Source of the DNA: Planctomycetota bacterium
GTDB taxonomy: Bacteria; Planctomycetota; UBA1135; GCA-002748355
Assembly: GCA_011321845.1 (NCBI GenBank)
Contig: DROQ01000209.1
Span: 1-52,127 of the forward strand
DNA length: 52,127 nucleotides
Reading direction: 5' to 3'
The translations under genes were made by a program, and so were the position numbers. How positions within the stretch are numbered: the first letter of the stretch is position 1; each line of letters starts with the position of its first letter. Positions 16,469 through 23,757 of this stretch are shown here, piece by piece. The notes below the pieces were generated by a model. It searched no databases. It was not told the origin of the DNA and saw only the letters and a program-made list of their open reading frames with translations.

Positions 16469-17901
16469 GATTCACCTCCTTCCGCGTTGCTCTGTTCCCT
16501 GGCGGGTTCCCTTGCGGGTTCCCTGGCGGGTTCCCTTGCGGGTCCCATTCCGGCGAGGGCTCCCTGGAGGCCGCTGTCCTCCGGGGAGGAAAACGAAGAG
16601 GAGCTTTTGTTTAGGGCCTCCTCGAACTCTTCCCTGAAGTGTTTGAGGGCCAGTTCCACCGGCCAGGCGGCTGCGTCCGAGAGCACGCAGATGGTTTTTC
16701 CCTTCATGTTTGCGCAGGCATCCAGCAAGGTGTTCAGATCGTCGGGCTTGCCCCTGCCCTGTTCGATCCGTTTCAGGATGTGGGCGAGCCAACCTGTTCC
16801 TTCCCGGCACTGGGAACACTGGCCGCAGGATTCGTCGTGGTAGAAATCGGCGATAACCCGGGCGGCCCGAATGATGGACGCGCTTTCGTCGATGACGATC
16901 ACCGAGGCGGTTCCGAGCATGGAGCCTGTGTTTTTGAGATCGTCGTGGGTCAGCGGAGTGTCGAGAAAGGAGGGGGGCAGGAAACCCGAGGAGGATCCCC
17001 CGGGAAGAAAGGCTTTGAGCTTGCGATCCCCCAGAATTCCTCCACCGAATTTCTCGCTGTAGATCAGCTCCCGGATCGGGATGCCCAGGGGAACTTCGAA
17101 GATGCCGGGAGTCTTGACGTGGCCCGAGATCCCCGCGAGGACGTTCCCGGGAGATGCCTCCGTTCCCATTTTCCGGTACCAGTCCGGCCCGTTGGCCACG
17201 ATGGCGGGGACATTGCAGAGGGTCTCGATGTTGTTGACCGTGGTCGGGTAACCCCAGAGTCCCGCGGCGGCGGGGAAGGGGGGTTTGGGCCTGGGATGGC
17301 CCCGCTTGCCTTCGCTCGCCTCCATCAGGGCGGTCTCCTCGCCACAGATGTAGGCCCCGGCTCCCCGGATGAGGTGGATATCGCAGGAGAACTCCGAGCC
17401 CAGGATGTTCTTGCCGATCAACCTCCCGCGGTAACCTTCCTCGATCGCCTTGAAGAGGACGCGGGCTTCCTCCACGTATTCCCCACGGATGAAGATATAA
17501 GCCCCCCGACATTGCATCGCATAGCAAGCGAGGAGGATTCCTTCGAGGAGAAGGTGGGGGTCCTGTCGGATCAGCACCCTGTCCTTGCAGGTGCCGGGCT
17601 CGGACTCATCGGCATTGACGGCCATGAGCCGGGGCCGAGGGTCGTCGAATTTGGGCATGAAGGTCCACTTGAGCCCCGTGGGGAAGCCCGCGCCCCCACG
17701 CCCCCGAAGGCCCGAGTCCTTGACCATCCCGGTGACCTGGGAAGGCTCAAGCTCCTTGAGAGCTTTCTCCAGGACGCTGTAAGCGCCGGCGGCCTTTGCC
17801 CCCTCGAGGGTCTGCATCCCTTCCCTCCGGAGGCGATCGAAGAGGTAGGTGGGATAACCGGGGTCCTGGTCCCTTACGGGCCATGCGTAGCCGTTACTCA
17901 T
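16465..17901 (-). CDS. nuoF: NADH-quinone oxidoreductase subunit F (FMN and NADH binding)
   Basis: Takes electrons from NADH onto FMN and cluster N3. The 478-residue product shows SGLRGRGGAGFPTGLKW (FMN/NADH loop), GAGAYICGEETALMEASEGKRGHPRPKPPFP, NIETLCNVPAI, and the 4Fe-4S ligands ESCGQCSQCREG plus a later Cys in KTICVLSD. It is longer than usual: after the family core comes a Ser-rich stretch and a tail made of repeated REPA units encoded by a 12 bp tandem repeat. The start overlaps the nuoE stop by 1 bp (TGATG). Confidence 0.97.
   Translation of the reverse strand: MSNGYAWPVRDQDPGYPTYLFDRLRREGMQTLEGAKAAGAYSVLEKALKELEPSQVTGMVKDSGLRGRGGAGFPTGLKWTFMPKFDDPRPRLMAVNADESEPGTCKDRVLIRQDPHLLLEGILLACYAMQCRGAYIFIRGEYVEEARVLFKAIEEGYRGRLIGKNILGSEFSCDIHLIRGAGAYICGEETALMEASEGKRGHPRPKPPFPAAAGLWGYPTTVNNIETLCNVPAIVANGPDWYRKMGTEASPGNVLAGISGHVKTPGIFEVPLGIPIRELIYSEKFGGGILGDRKLKAFLPGGSSSGFLPPSFLDTPLTHDDLKNTGSMLGTASVIVIDESASIIRAARVIADFYHDESCGQCSQCREGTGWLAHILKRIEQGRGKPDDLNTLLDACANMKGKTICVLSDAAAWPVELALKHFREEFEEALNKSSSSFSSPEDSGLQGALAGMGPAREPAREPAREPAREQSNAEGGES
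16501..16548. repeat. 12 bp tandem repeat inside the 3' end of nuoF
   Basis: Four units alternate between GGCGGGTTCCCT and TGCGGGTTCCCT (plus-strand reading), so the true period may be 24 bp. The period is a multiple of three and reads as repeated Arg-Glu-Pro-Ala in the NuoF tail, so copy changes would not break the frame. The tail has no known role. Confidence 0.85.
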
Positions 17902-18500
17902 CAGCGAGCCTCCTCCTCACCGCAGGGGACGGTCCCATAGGAATGCGCGAGGTTTTTGGGGATCTCCGGGAGGGTCTCGATCTCCGGGGGAAGCGAGATC
18001 ACTCCCTTCTCGATCTGGTCTATGATCTCCAGGGCTTTTTCGGGGGTCAGTTCCTCGAAGTACGTTCCGTTGACGTCGATCATGGGCGCGGTAGTACAAG
18101 AGCCCATGCACTCGACTTCCCGGAGGGAGAATGGCGCGCCCTCCTTGGCGGGTTTGCCGGCCTCGATCCCCAGTTTTTTTTCCAGGGCTTTGACAATCTC
18201 CTGGGCTCCACGGAGATCGCAGGAGATGTTGCGGCAAACCGCGATACGAAACTTGGCGCGGGGTCCCTGGTCGTACATCCAGTAAAACGTGAGGACTCCA
18301 AGGACCTCCACGGGAGTGATTCCGACGAAGTCGGCAGCCCAGGACATCTCCTCCCGTCCCAGCATCCCACGGTGGTCCTGGATGTCGTGAAGCAGGGGAA
18401 GGAGGATCGCCCTGGGGTGGGGGAAGCAGGTCTTGCGACCTTCCCACCAGGCGACCCGCTCCTTGGGAAGGGGGCAGGATGATGTGGAGGATGCGCTCAT
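17901..18500 (-). CDS. nuoE: NADH-quinone oxidoreductase subunit E (2Fe-2S)
   Basis: Thioredoxin-like 2Fe-2S subunit that pairs with NuoF. The cluster ligands are seen as CRNISC and, about 40 residues on, CMGSC. The helical N-terminal region PRAILLPLLHDIQDHRGML and VGITPVEVLGVLTFYWMY are typical. A C-terminal extension of roughly 30 residues follows the core. The ATG at 18500 gives 199 residues; a GTG at 18545, with GGGAGAG upstream and an 11 bp overlap with nuoD, would give 214 and is the alternative start. Confidence 0.95.
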   Translation of the reverse strand: MSASSTSSCPLPKERVAWWEGRKTCFPHPRAILLPLLHDIQDHRGMLGREEMSWAADFVGITPVEVLGVLTFYWMYDQGPRAKFRIAVCRNISCDLRGAQEIVKALEKKLGIEAGKPAKEGAPFSLREVECMGSCTTAPMIDVNGTYFEELTPEKALEIIDQIEKGVISLPPEIETLPEIPKNLAHSYGTVPCGEEEAR

Positions 18501-18534
18501 AGTCTTGCCTTGGTCGTTGCTCGAAGAGAAAGCA

Positions 18535-19863
18535 TCAGCGGTCACACTCTCCCATGACGAAGTCGAGGCTGCCGATGATGGCTACGAGATCGGAGATGTA
18601 GCGCCCGCGTGCCAGGGTTTTGAGGGCTTGGATGTTGAGAAGGGAGGGGGAGCGGACGTGCAGGCGATGGGCCCTGGGACCATCGTCGCTGACGAGGTAG
18701 AAGCCCAGCTCACCCTTGGTCGCCTCCACCGCCGAATAGACCTCGCCTCTGGGAACCTTCATGTTCGCGACGACTTCGAACTGGTAGATCAACTCCTCCA
18801 TGGAGCTGAAGACCTTCTCCTTGGGGGGGAGGACAAAGCGTCGGTCCTCGGCATAGATGTCCCCCTTGGGGAGGTTCCGGATGGCCTGGGAGATGATGCG
18901 CGCGCTCTGGCGCAGTTCCTCCATCCTTACCAGGTATCGGTCGAAGCAGTCCCCGACTTCTCCGACAGGGATGTCGAAATCGTAGTTCTCATAGCCCGAG
19001 TAGGGGGCGAGTTTGCGGACGTCATGTTCGATACCGCAACCCCGGAGGATGGGACCGGTCAGGGAAAGGCCAATGGCCTCGTCCGCCGTGAGGACCCCGA
19101 TGTCCCGGTTGCGGTCCCACCAGATCTTGTTTCCCGTGAGGAGTTTTTCAAAGTTGTCCACCTTGGCGGGGAATCCGTCCACGAACTCGGTGATCGCCTT
19201 GACCGTGGCATCGGGGATCTCGTTTCCGACTCCACCGATCCGGATGTAGCTGTTGTTCATCCGCTGGCCGGTGATGGAATCCACGATGTCATAGAGGTCC
19301 TCGCGTTCCCGGAAGGCGAAGAAGAACATGGAGGCCGCACCGATGTCCAGGGGGGTTGTGCCCACGTAGATGAGATGCCCCATGATCCGCATCAACTCCA
19401 TGAGGATGACGCGGATGGCCTGGGCGCGGGGGGGGACTTCGAGACCGGCGGCCTTCTCGACCGTCTGGCAGAAGGCCACGTTGTTGATTTGGGGAGCGAG
19501 GTAATCGAGGCGGTCGGTGTGGGGGATGTATTGGAAGAAACGAAGTGTCTCCGCCATCTTCTCCTTACCGCGGTGGAGGTAGCCGATGACGGGCTCGGCG
19601 TCGACGATCAGTTCCCCGTCGAGGGTCAGGACGATACGGAGAACGCCGTGGGTCGAGGGGTGTTGAGGACCCATGTTGACCGTCATGAGGTCTTCGTGGA
19701 GTTCCTGACCAAACTCCTGGCTCAGGCGTTCCCTCTCCGCGGGGTCCAACTCGAGAAGGCGGTGGAGAGGGCTCACGCCCTGCTTCCCCATCTCCTTTCC
19801 CATGTCGATTTCGAGGATTTTCGTTGTCACCATTTGGCTGATCTCTTTGACAGATCTTTCCAT
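18535..19863 (-). CDS. nuoD: NADH-quinone oxidoreductase subunit D
   Basis: Hydrogenase-derived 49 kDa subunit that lines the quinone pocket, 442 residues. Family landmarks are VNMGPQHPSTHGVLRIVLTLDGE, VIGYLHRGKEKMAE, the YDFDIPVGEVGDCFDRYLVRMEE stretch, and the C-terminal SLDFVMGECDR ending with its conserved Asp and Arg. The first 50 or so residues are less conserved, and an internal ATG at about 19833 is possible. In family structures NuoD contacts NuoB cluster N2, yet no nuoB gene lies in this operon. Confidence 0.96.
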   Translation of the reverse strand: MERSVKEISQMVTTKILEIDMGKEMGKQGVSPLHRLLELDPAERERLSQEFGQELHEDLMTVNMGPQHPSTHGVLRIVLTLDGELIVDAEPVIGYLHRGKEKMAETLRFFQYIPHTDRLDYLAPQINNVAFCQTVEKAAGLEVPPRAQAIRVILMELMRIMGHLIYVGTTPLDIGAASMFFFAFREREDLYDIVDSITGQRMNNSYIRIGGVGNEIPDATVKAITEFVDGFPAKVDNFEKLLTGNKIWWDRNRDIGVLTADEAIGLSLTGPILRGCGIEHDVRKLAPYSGYENYDFDIPVGEVGDCFDRYLVRMEELRQSARIISQAIRNLPKGDIYAEDRRFVLPPKEKVFSSMEELIYQFEVVANMKVPRGEVYSAVEATKGELGFYLVSDDGPRAHRLHVRSPSLLNIQALKTLARGRYISDLVAIIGSLDFVMGECDR

Positions 19864-19904
19864 GCCGGACCCGTTAGAGGCCGACGAAGCTGCTCCCGCC
19901 GGGT

Positions 19905-20477
19905 TCAGTCAGGGAGCCGGAGGAGATTCCATTCACGGTAGAGCTTGGAGGGGTCCTTGCCACGGAGGGGGAAGTCCTTGCGGAGGGGGAAGCCGTTGTA
20001 CCCGTCGGGCATGAGGAGCCTCTTGAGGTCGGGGTGCCCTTCGAAGACGATGCCGAACATGTCGAAGACTTCGCGCTCGAGCCAGTCGGCTCCAGGGAAG
20101 AGAGGGACGCAGCTCGGCATGGTGGATTTGGGGTGCGTCCAAACAATCAGGCGGACCTGGAAGGGGGCGTTCCCTTCGCCGACGCGCTGCAGATGGTAGA
20201 CGACGCGAAAGCGCTCCTTGGCCCCCGGGCGGAGAGCCAGGGAATCCGGGGTGGAACTCCCGGGGAGGGATTCATCCGTGGCCGTCAAGGAGGTCAGAAG
20301 TCGGAATCTCGGTTCGCAATCATCCCGCAGATAACGAAGCAGGGAAAGGATGTGTTCCTTGGGACAGTCCAGGCTGGCTGTCCCGTCGGCCGAGGGGAGA
20401 TACTGGGTCCCATCGCTGATCTCGGGCGAGATCCGGTCCTGGACCAATGCGAGGAGGTTCTCGGGGCTCAGTCCCAT
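19905..20477 (-). CDS. nuoC: NADH-quinone oxidoreductase subunit C
   Basis: 30 kDa scaffold subunit of the peripheral arm, 190 residues. The signature segment is present: [40 protein letters not shown]. The start follows a clear GGAAGGGAGG ribosome-binding site and overlaps the nuoA stop by 10 bp, so nothing can be encoded between the two, which is where nuoB normally sits. A longer in-frame reading runs back inside nuoA and is not family-like. It is not fused to NuoB or NuoD. Confidence 0.96.
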   Translation of the reverse strand: MGLSPENLLALVQDRISPEISDGTQYLPSADGTASLDCPKEHILSLLRYLRDDCEPRFRLLTSLTATDESLPGSSTPDSLALRPGAKERFRVVYHLQRVGEGNAPFQVRLIVWTHPKSTMPSCVPLFPGADWLEREVFDMFGIVFEGHPDLKRLLMPDGYNGFPLRKDFPLRGKDPSKLYREWNLLRLPD

Positions 20478-20839
20478 TCGAGGCCTCCCTTCCGCCAGAT
20501 GTAGAAGAGACCCAGGAAGAGGACCAGGATGAAGAGCAACATCTCCACCATGAGGAAGAGTCCGTTTCCGTCCGCCGTCATTTCCCGGAGGTTGACTCCG
20601 AGCGGCAGAAGAAAGACCGACTCGATATCGAAGAGAATGAACAGGACCGCGACGAGAAAAAATTTGACGGAGAAGCGCCCCCGGGCGTTCCCCTGGGGTG
20701 TCATTCCGCATTCATAGGTCCTGAATTTTCCCCTGGTCCCTCTCTTCCTCCCGAGAATCTCCGAAGCGAGGATGCTTACGGTGACAAAGCCCAGAATGAC
20801 GAGAAACAAGATGAGGATTGGAACGTATTCGCTCAGCAT
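20468..20839 (-). CDS. nuoA: NADH-quinone oxidoreductase subunit A
   Basis: Three-helix membrane subunit near the quinone site, first gene of the operon, 123 residues. The pattern [29 protein letters not shown], then [42 protein letters not shown], matches the family closely, including the loop cysteine in YECG and the acidic FDIE helix. The ATG at 20839 follows GGGAAGGGAAG. The frame stays open upstream to 21016, but that part is hydrophilic and not family-like. Confidence 0.96.
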   Translation of the reverse strand: MLSEYVPILILFLVILGFVTVSILASEILGRKRGTRGKFRTYECGMTPQGNARGRFSVKFFLVAVLFILFDIESVFLLPLGVNLREMTADGNGLFLMVEMLLFILVLFLGLFYIWRKGGLEWD

Positions 20840-20898
20840 CTTCCCTTCCCGATGAATGGGCAGCCCGGAATCGGTCCACCCCTCAAATTTGGCCAGGA

Positions 20899-20926
20899 AG
20901 TCTAGCCATGCCTTGGTGCGATTCAA
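20899..20926 (-). promoter_or_regulatory. Possible sigma-70-type promoter for the nuo operon
   Basis: On the minus strand TTGAAT (20926-20921) and TAGACT (20904-20899) are separated by 16 bp and lie about 60 bp upstream of the nuoA start, in the 175 bp between divergent nuoA and the gene at 21015. Each hexamer matches the E. coli consensus at four of six positions. This is a weak visual match only. Confidence 0.25.
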
Positions 20927-21014
20927 GGATTCCCGCCTTCTTGGACGAGGCGATTCTTCGTCTTTTTTGCCGCAGCTTCCATGCCAGGCCCGGGCAGCAA
21001 GTAAGATCCTTTCC

Positions 21015-21608
21015 ATGCGAGCTTTGTCCCGGTCTCTCCTGGTTCCTTTGATCCTCCTGTTGGGGCTGACCCTGCTCTTTGTGTTTCCTCCCTGGGGGGC
21101 TGCCCCTCAGCGGGAGAGCCTGGGGAGGGAAGCTTCCCAGGCCGGGGAAAAGCCCCCCGCATCCGTCCCCAGCTCGAACCCGGATCCAGGGCTCCCTCCC
21201 AACTTCCCCACCCGAGGCGCAGGGAGGAGACATCCCGCCCCCAGAAGAAAGGGGCCAGGCATCGGTCGAACCGGCCCTCGCCCTCCCCAGGCCATCCTCT
21301 TTCCCGACGGGACCTGGCTCCTCCCTATCAACGGGGTGAAGAAGGCCCCTCCCTTTCCGGGCTTTCCCCCCGGGCGCCCCTACGCTCCTGTCGTCTCGAT
21401 CTACACCGATCCCGCGACCGGCCTTTCCTGGTATGTCCACGCCGATGGGAGCCGCTCCAACGTCCAGATGGTGCGCCGCGAGGAAGGGGGGCGGGTCTGG
21501 GAGGAGGCCGGGTGGGTCGTGGGGACTCCGACCAAGTCCAAGGCGATTCGGCTGGAAAAGAGGGCGGCTTCTCCGAGCAAAGCTGGTTCCTCTTCCCCGA
21601 AGAAGTAA
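21015..21608 (+). CDS. Unknown membrane-anchored, proline-rich protein
   Basis: The 197-residue product begins with a signal-anchor helix (about residues 4-26, [21 protein letters not shown]), followed by a proline- and charge-rich linker to about residue 90. A more ordered region with [16 protein letters not shown] and [29 protein letters not shown] comes next, and the chain ends with a basic, Ser/Lys-rich tail. I recognise no family. The helix and linker suggest a protein held in the inner membrane with its body outside the cytoplasm. It is read divergently from nuoA and is followed after 80 bp by the kinase-like gene. Confidence 0.7.
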   Translation: MRALSRSLLVPLILLLGLTLLFVFPPWGAAPQRESLGREASQAGEKPPASVPSSNPDPGLPPNFPTRGAGRRHPAPRRKGPGIGRTGPRPPQAILFPDGTWLLPINGVKKAPPFPGFPPGRPYAPVVSIYTDPATGLSWYVHADGSRSNVQMVRREEGGRVWEEAGWVVGTPTKSKAIRLEKRAASPSKAGSSSPKK

Positions 21609-21688
21609 TCTATAGACCGAATCTCGTGAAGGCCTTCCTCCCTTGGCAGGGAACGAAGCGACTCACTCTCTCCCTGCTTGATGGCACC

Positions 21689-22312
21689 ATGGATGAAAGC
21701 CTCAGAATCCGCCGGCTCGTCGCCCTCCTTCCGGCCCTCAGACCCATCGGGCACGATCTCAAGAATCTTCTCAGCATCGCCATGGGCAATCTCGAACTCG
21801 CCCTTCCCAAGGTCGAGGACGAGCGCGTCCGCAAGGACCTCGCCACCTCCCTGGGCGCCCTGGATCGGATGGACGCGATTTTGACTCGGGCCCAGGGCCT
21901 GCTCCGCGAAGGGGGGGAGGAGGCGGAGGACTTTTCGCTTCGTTCCCTCCTGGAGGAGGTCCAGAGCTGGTTCGGGGAGCTGCGCCCTCAGTTGCTCGAA
22001 GGCCTTGCGCTGGAAGTCCGGGAGGACCCTGGGGAGGTCACCTTCCTCCAGGAGGAACTGCGCCAGTTTCTCCTTACCCTCTTCGCCTTGATGGGAGGGG
22101 GGGGACTCTGTATCCATCTGGACCGGACCCGTCTGGCCGGAAGAGAGGGGCTGGTCGACGGAGACTACGCCCGACTCCTGTTCCAGGGAGAACTCTCGGA
22201 TTCCCAGGGCCTTTGGATGCTGTCCTTGGAAAGGGCCCTCTTTCGGGCGCACGGAGGGGACATCCAAATGACTCCCGATGGTCCCCTCCTCCTCCTTCCC
22301 CTGGCCCCTTAG
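21689..22312 (+). CDS. Degenerate histidine-kinase-like protein (possible histidine phosphotransferase)
   Basis: The 207-residue product begins directly with a DHp-type helix holding the phospho-acceptor motif GHDLKNLLSIAMGNLELA (H22). A helical hairpin follows, then a shrunken ATPase-like half. The segment LRQFLLTLFALMGGGGLCIHL sits where a kinase N-box would be but lacks the ATP-binding Asn; no clear G1 box is visible; and the end ALFRAHGGDIQMTPDGPLLLLPL resembles the last HATPase strands. No sensor or membrane segment is present. Such a pattern is known from ChpT-type phosphotransferases, which accept and pass phosphate without using ATP. That role is an inference; no response regulator is adjacent. 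Confidence 0.7.
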   Translation: MDESLRIRRLVALLPALRPIGHDLKNLLSIAMGNLELALPKVEDERVRKDLATSLGALDRMDAILTRAQGLLREGGEEAEDFSLRSLLEEVQSWFGELRPQLLEGLALEVREDPGEVTFLQEELRQFLLTLFALMGGGGLCIHLDRTRLAGREGLVDGDYARLLFQGELSDSQGLWMLSLERALFRAHGGDIQMTPDGPLLLLPLAP

Positions 22313-22406
22313 GGCGCACTCCCGGCCGCAAGGTGCTGATCCCCCAACTCCCTCCTTTTCTCCAGCTGGGCAAAAGGAAAATGGGCCATGGGCCGATAGG
22401 ATTTCC

Positions 22407-22907
22407 ATGGCTCTTTTATCAGGGAAACAAATACTCATGCTGGCAGGGAGTTTCGCCCTTGTTGCCACTCTGAGTATCCCGTGGTTCACCGAAAAGGAAC
22501 CCATGGCTCAGGGGGGGACGGCTCTCTCGGCAAAGGTCCTCGAGTGGGGGATGCTTAAAAACCTCCCTGGTGAATTCCTCGGGAGCCCCGAGTCCATCGG
22601 TAACGGTCTCCTCAGGCTCAAGCTGAGGCTCAAAGGTTTGTCCCAAGGAGTGCACCCAGGCTATTTCCTGGTCGATCGCATCAATGGAGGACCTTCCCGG
22701 GTGAGCCGTTTCCAACGTGGACCCAGCACCAGGGAGGAGTTGGGTATGGGGGAGTTGTGGGATTACCAGGTCCTGGGACAGCCGGACCCTCTGGAGTTCC
22801 CCAAGCGTGGAGCCTGCTTCGTGGAACTGCGTTTCGTCGTCCCCACGGATTTTCATTGGGGGGTCTTGGATTTCAGGGGGCGCAGCCTGGCAAGGATCGG
22901 GCGCTGA
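22407..22907 (+). CDS. Unknown exported or membrane-anchored protein
   Basis: The 166-residue product starts with a hydrophobic segment (about residues 8-24, QILMLAGSFALVATLSI) that looks like a signal peptide or anchor. The rest is a mixed alpha/beta region with no recognised motif; it contains one Cys near the end (RGACFVELRFVVP). The start at 22407 was chosen because it puts the hydrophobic segment at the N-terminus. The gene is convergent with the acyl carrier protein gene, with 24 bp between their stop codons and no clear terminator. Confidence 0.6.
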   Translation: MALLSGKQILMLAGSFALVATLSIPWFTEKEPMAQGGTALSAKVLEWGMLKNLPGEFLGSPESIGNGLLRLKLRLKGLSQGVHPGYFLVDRINGGPSRVSRFQRGPSTREELGMGELWDYQVLGQPDPLEFPKRGACFVELRFVVPTDFHWGVLDFRGRSLARIGR

Positions 22908-22931
22908 AGACGAGGCCCGGGGAAACAGGTC

Positions 22932-23195
22932 CTACATGGCCGCCTTGCGGGCGCGCGGCTGCTTTTTGAGGATCAAGGCCATGAGACTGCGAAGGGAGCG
23001 AAAGTTCTCGGGAGTAAAATCGTAGGGATCGAGGCGGATCTCGAAGCGCTCCTCCAGTGCTCCCGCCAGCTCCAGCACCTGGAGGGAATCCAGGATTCCC
23101 TCGCCCAGGAGGTCGCTGTCCGGACGAAGCTCGCCTGCCTGTCCCTCGAGGACCTCGAGCAGGATCCTCCGGAGTATCTCGAAATTCACCGTCAT
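22932..23195 (-). CDS. Acyl carrier protein-like protein
   Basis: An 87-residue protein with the four-helix acyl carrier pattern. The phosphopantetheine attachment site appears as LLGEGILDSLQVLELAG, with S37 as the expected modified serine in the DSL motif. The helix around ALEERFEIRLDPYDFTPENFRSLRSLMALI fits the recognition and third helices. The C-terminus is basic (KKQPRARKAAM), unlike fatty-acid synthase AcpP, so a dedicated carrier for a special pathway is more likely than the housekeeping one. No ketosynthase or ligase gene is nearby. Confidence 0.88.
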   Translation of the reverse strand: MTVNFEILRRILLEVLEGQAGELRPDSDLLGEGILDSLQVLELAGALEERFEIRLDPYDFTPENFRSLRSLMALILKKQPRARKAAM

Positions 23196-23197
23196 TG

Positions 23198-23226
23198 TGC
23201 TTCCCCCCAAGGGTCCGGGGGAAGCA
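23198..23226 (-). promoter_or_regulatory. Stem-loop that buries the ribosome-binding site of the acyl carrier protein gene
   Basis: In the transcript TGCTTCCCCC pairs with GGGGGAAGCA over 10 bp around a loop of about 9 bases. The second arm contains the only purine-rich ribosome-binding sequence, and the stem ends 2 bases before the ATG at 23195. If it folds, ribosome access would be limited. There is no T-tract, so it does not look like a terminator. Confidence 0.55.
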
Positions 23227-23312
23227 TGAAAGCAGGGGAGGCCCCTGGATGCAAGCCCCCGCGAGAAACTCCCCTGCCCGGAGTTGGGGAGGGTGGGGGA
23301 TGCCCCAGTCTG

Positions 23313-23366
23313 GGACTTCCAGCGGAGGACTTTCAGCCTGGGACTTTCAGTCTTGGACTTTTCGGT
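23313..23366. repeat. 14 bp tandem repeat at the 3' end of the histone-like gene
   Basis: Four copies with starts 14 bp apart (23313, 23327, 23341, 23355), each beginning GGACTT and the middle two GGACTTTCAG. The array covers the last codons and stop of the histone-like gene and runs into the gap after it. The period is not a multiple of three, so it expanded outside or at the edge of coding sequence. Confidence 0.7.
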
Positions 23367-23712
23367 ACCCCAGGTCTTTGAGAACCTGGAGGATCTCACT
23401 GTTGGAGGGGAAGAGGCGGTTGTTCTTCTTTTTGTATGCATCCAAGGCCGCGATGAATTCCAGGACCTCCTGGTCGATCTCCAGGTCTGGGTCCTTGCGG
23501 ATGGGCTTGGCCTTGGTGGAGGTTCCCACCTTCCCGGAACCTGTTTTGGCGGCCTTCTTCGGGCTTTTCGAGCCAGCTTTTTTGGATGCTTTTTTGGCGG
23601 AGCCTTTCGCGCTCTTGCCGGCGGCCTTTTTCTTGGCTTTTTTCGGGGCCTTCTCGCTCGGTTTCTTCTTGCTTGCCTTGGCTTTTTTTCTGGTCTTGGT
23701 GCTGGCGCTCAT
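23347..23712 (-). CDS. Histone H1-like lysine/alanine-rich DNA-binding protein
   Basis: A 121-residue protein in two parts. Residues 1 to about 70 are a low-complexity Lys/Ala/Ser tail with repeated KKA and KAxK motifs, as in histone H1-like and other bacterial nucleoid proteins. Residues 72-121 form a compact domain (DPDLEIDQEVLEFIAALDAY, then LFPSNSEILQVLKDLGYRKV) that looks helical. The tail should bind DNA without sequence preference; the C-terminal domain may dimerise or dock. The gene lies between mtnA and the acyl carrier protein gene on the same strand. The exact nucleoid role is inferred from composition. Confidence 0.8.
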   Translation of the reverse strand: MSASTKTRKKAKASKKKPSEKAPKKAKKKAAGKSAKGSAKKASKKAGSKSPKKAAKTGSGKVGTSTKAKPIRKDPDLEIDQEVLEFIAALDAYKKKNNRLFPSNSEILQVLKDLGYRKVQD

Positions 23713-23757
23713 CTGGCTCTTCTCCGTCTTCGCTATGAGGACTTTGGAGCCTTATCG

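Noticed and set aside
7359-19941. Several long plus-strand open frames opposite the nuo genes (for example 10437-12269 and 16639-17940)
   Set aside because: They mirror well-identified complex I genes, have compositions rich in Glu, Gly and Asp as expected from the complementary strand of GC-rich membrane genes, and match no family.
20468-21016. A hidden or fused nuoB near nuoA/nuoC
   Set aside because: No CxxC-type NuoB cluster motif is found in any frame here, and NuoC is of normal unfused length.
22932-23441. A longer acyl carrier protein starting near 23441
   Set aside because: The extension would overlap the histone-like gene in another frame, run through the hairpin and the 14 bp repeats, and has no family match.
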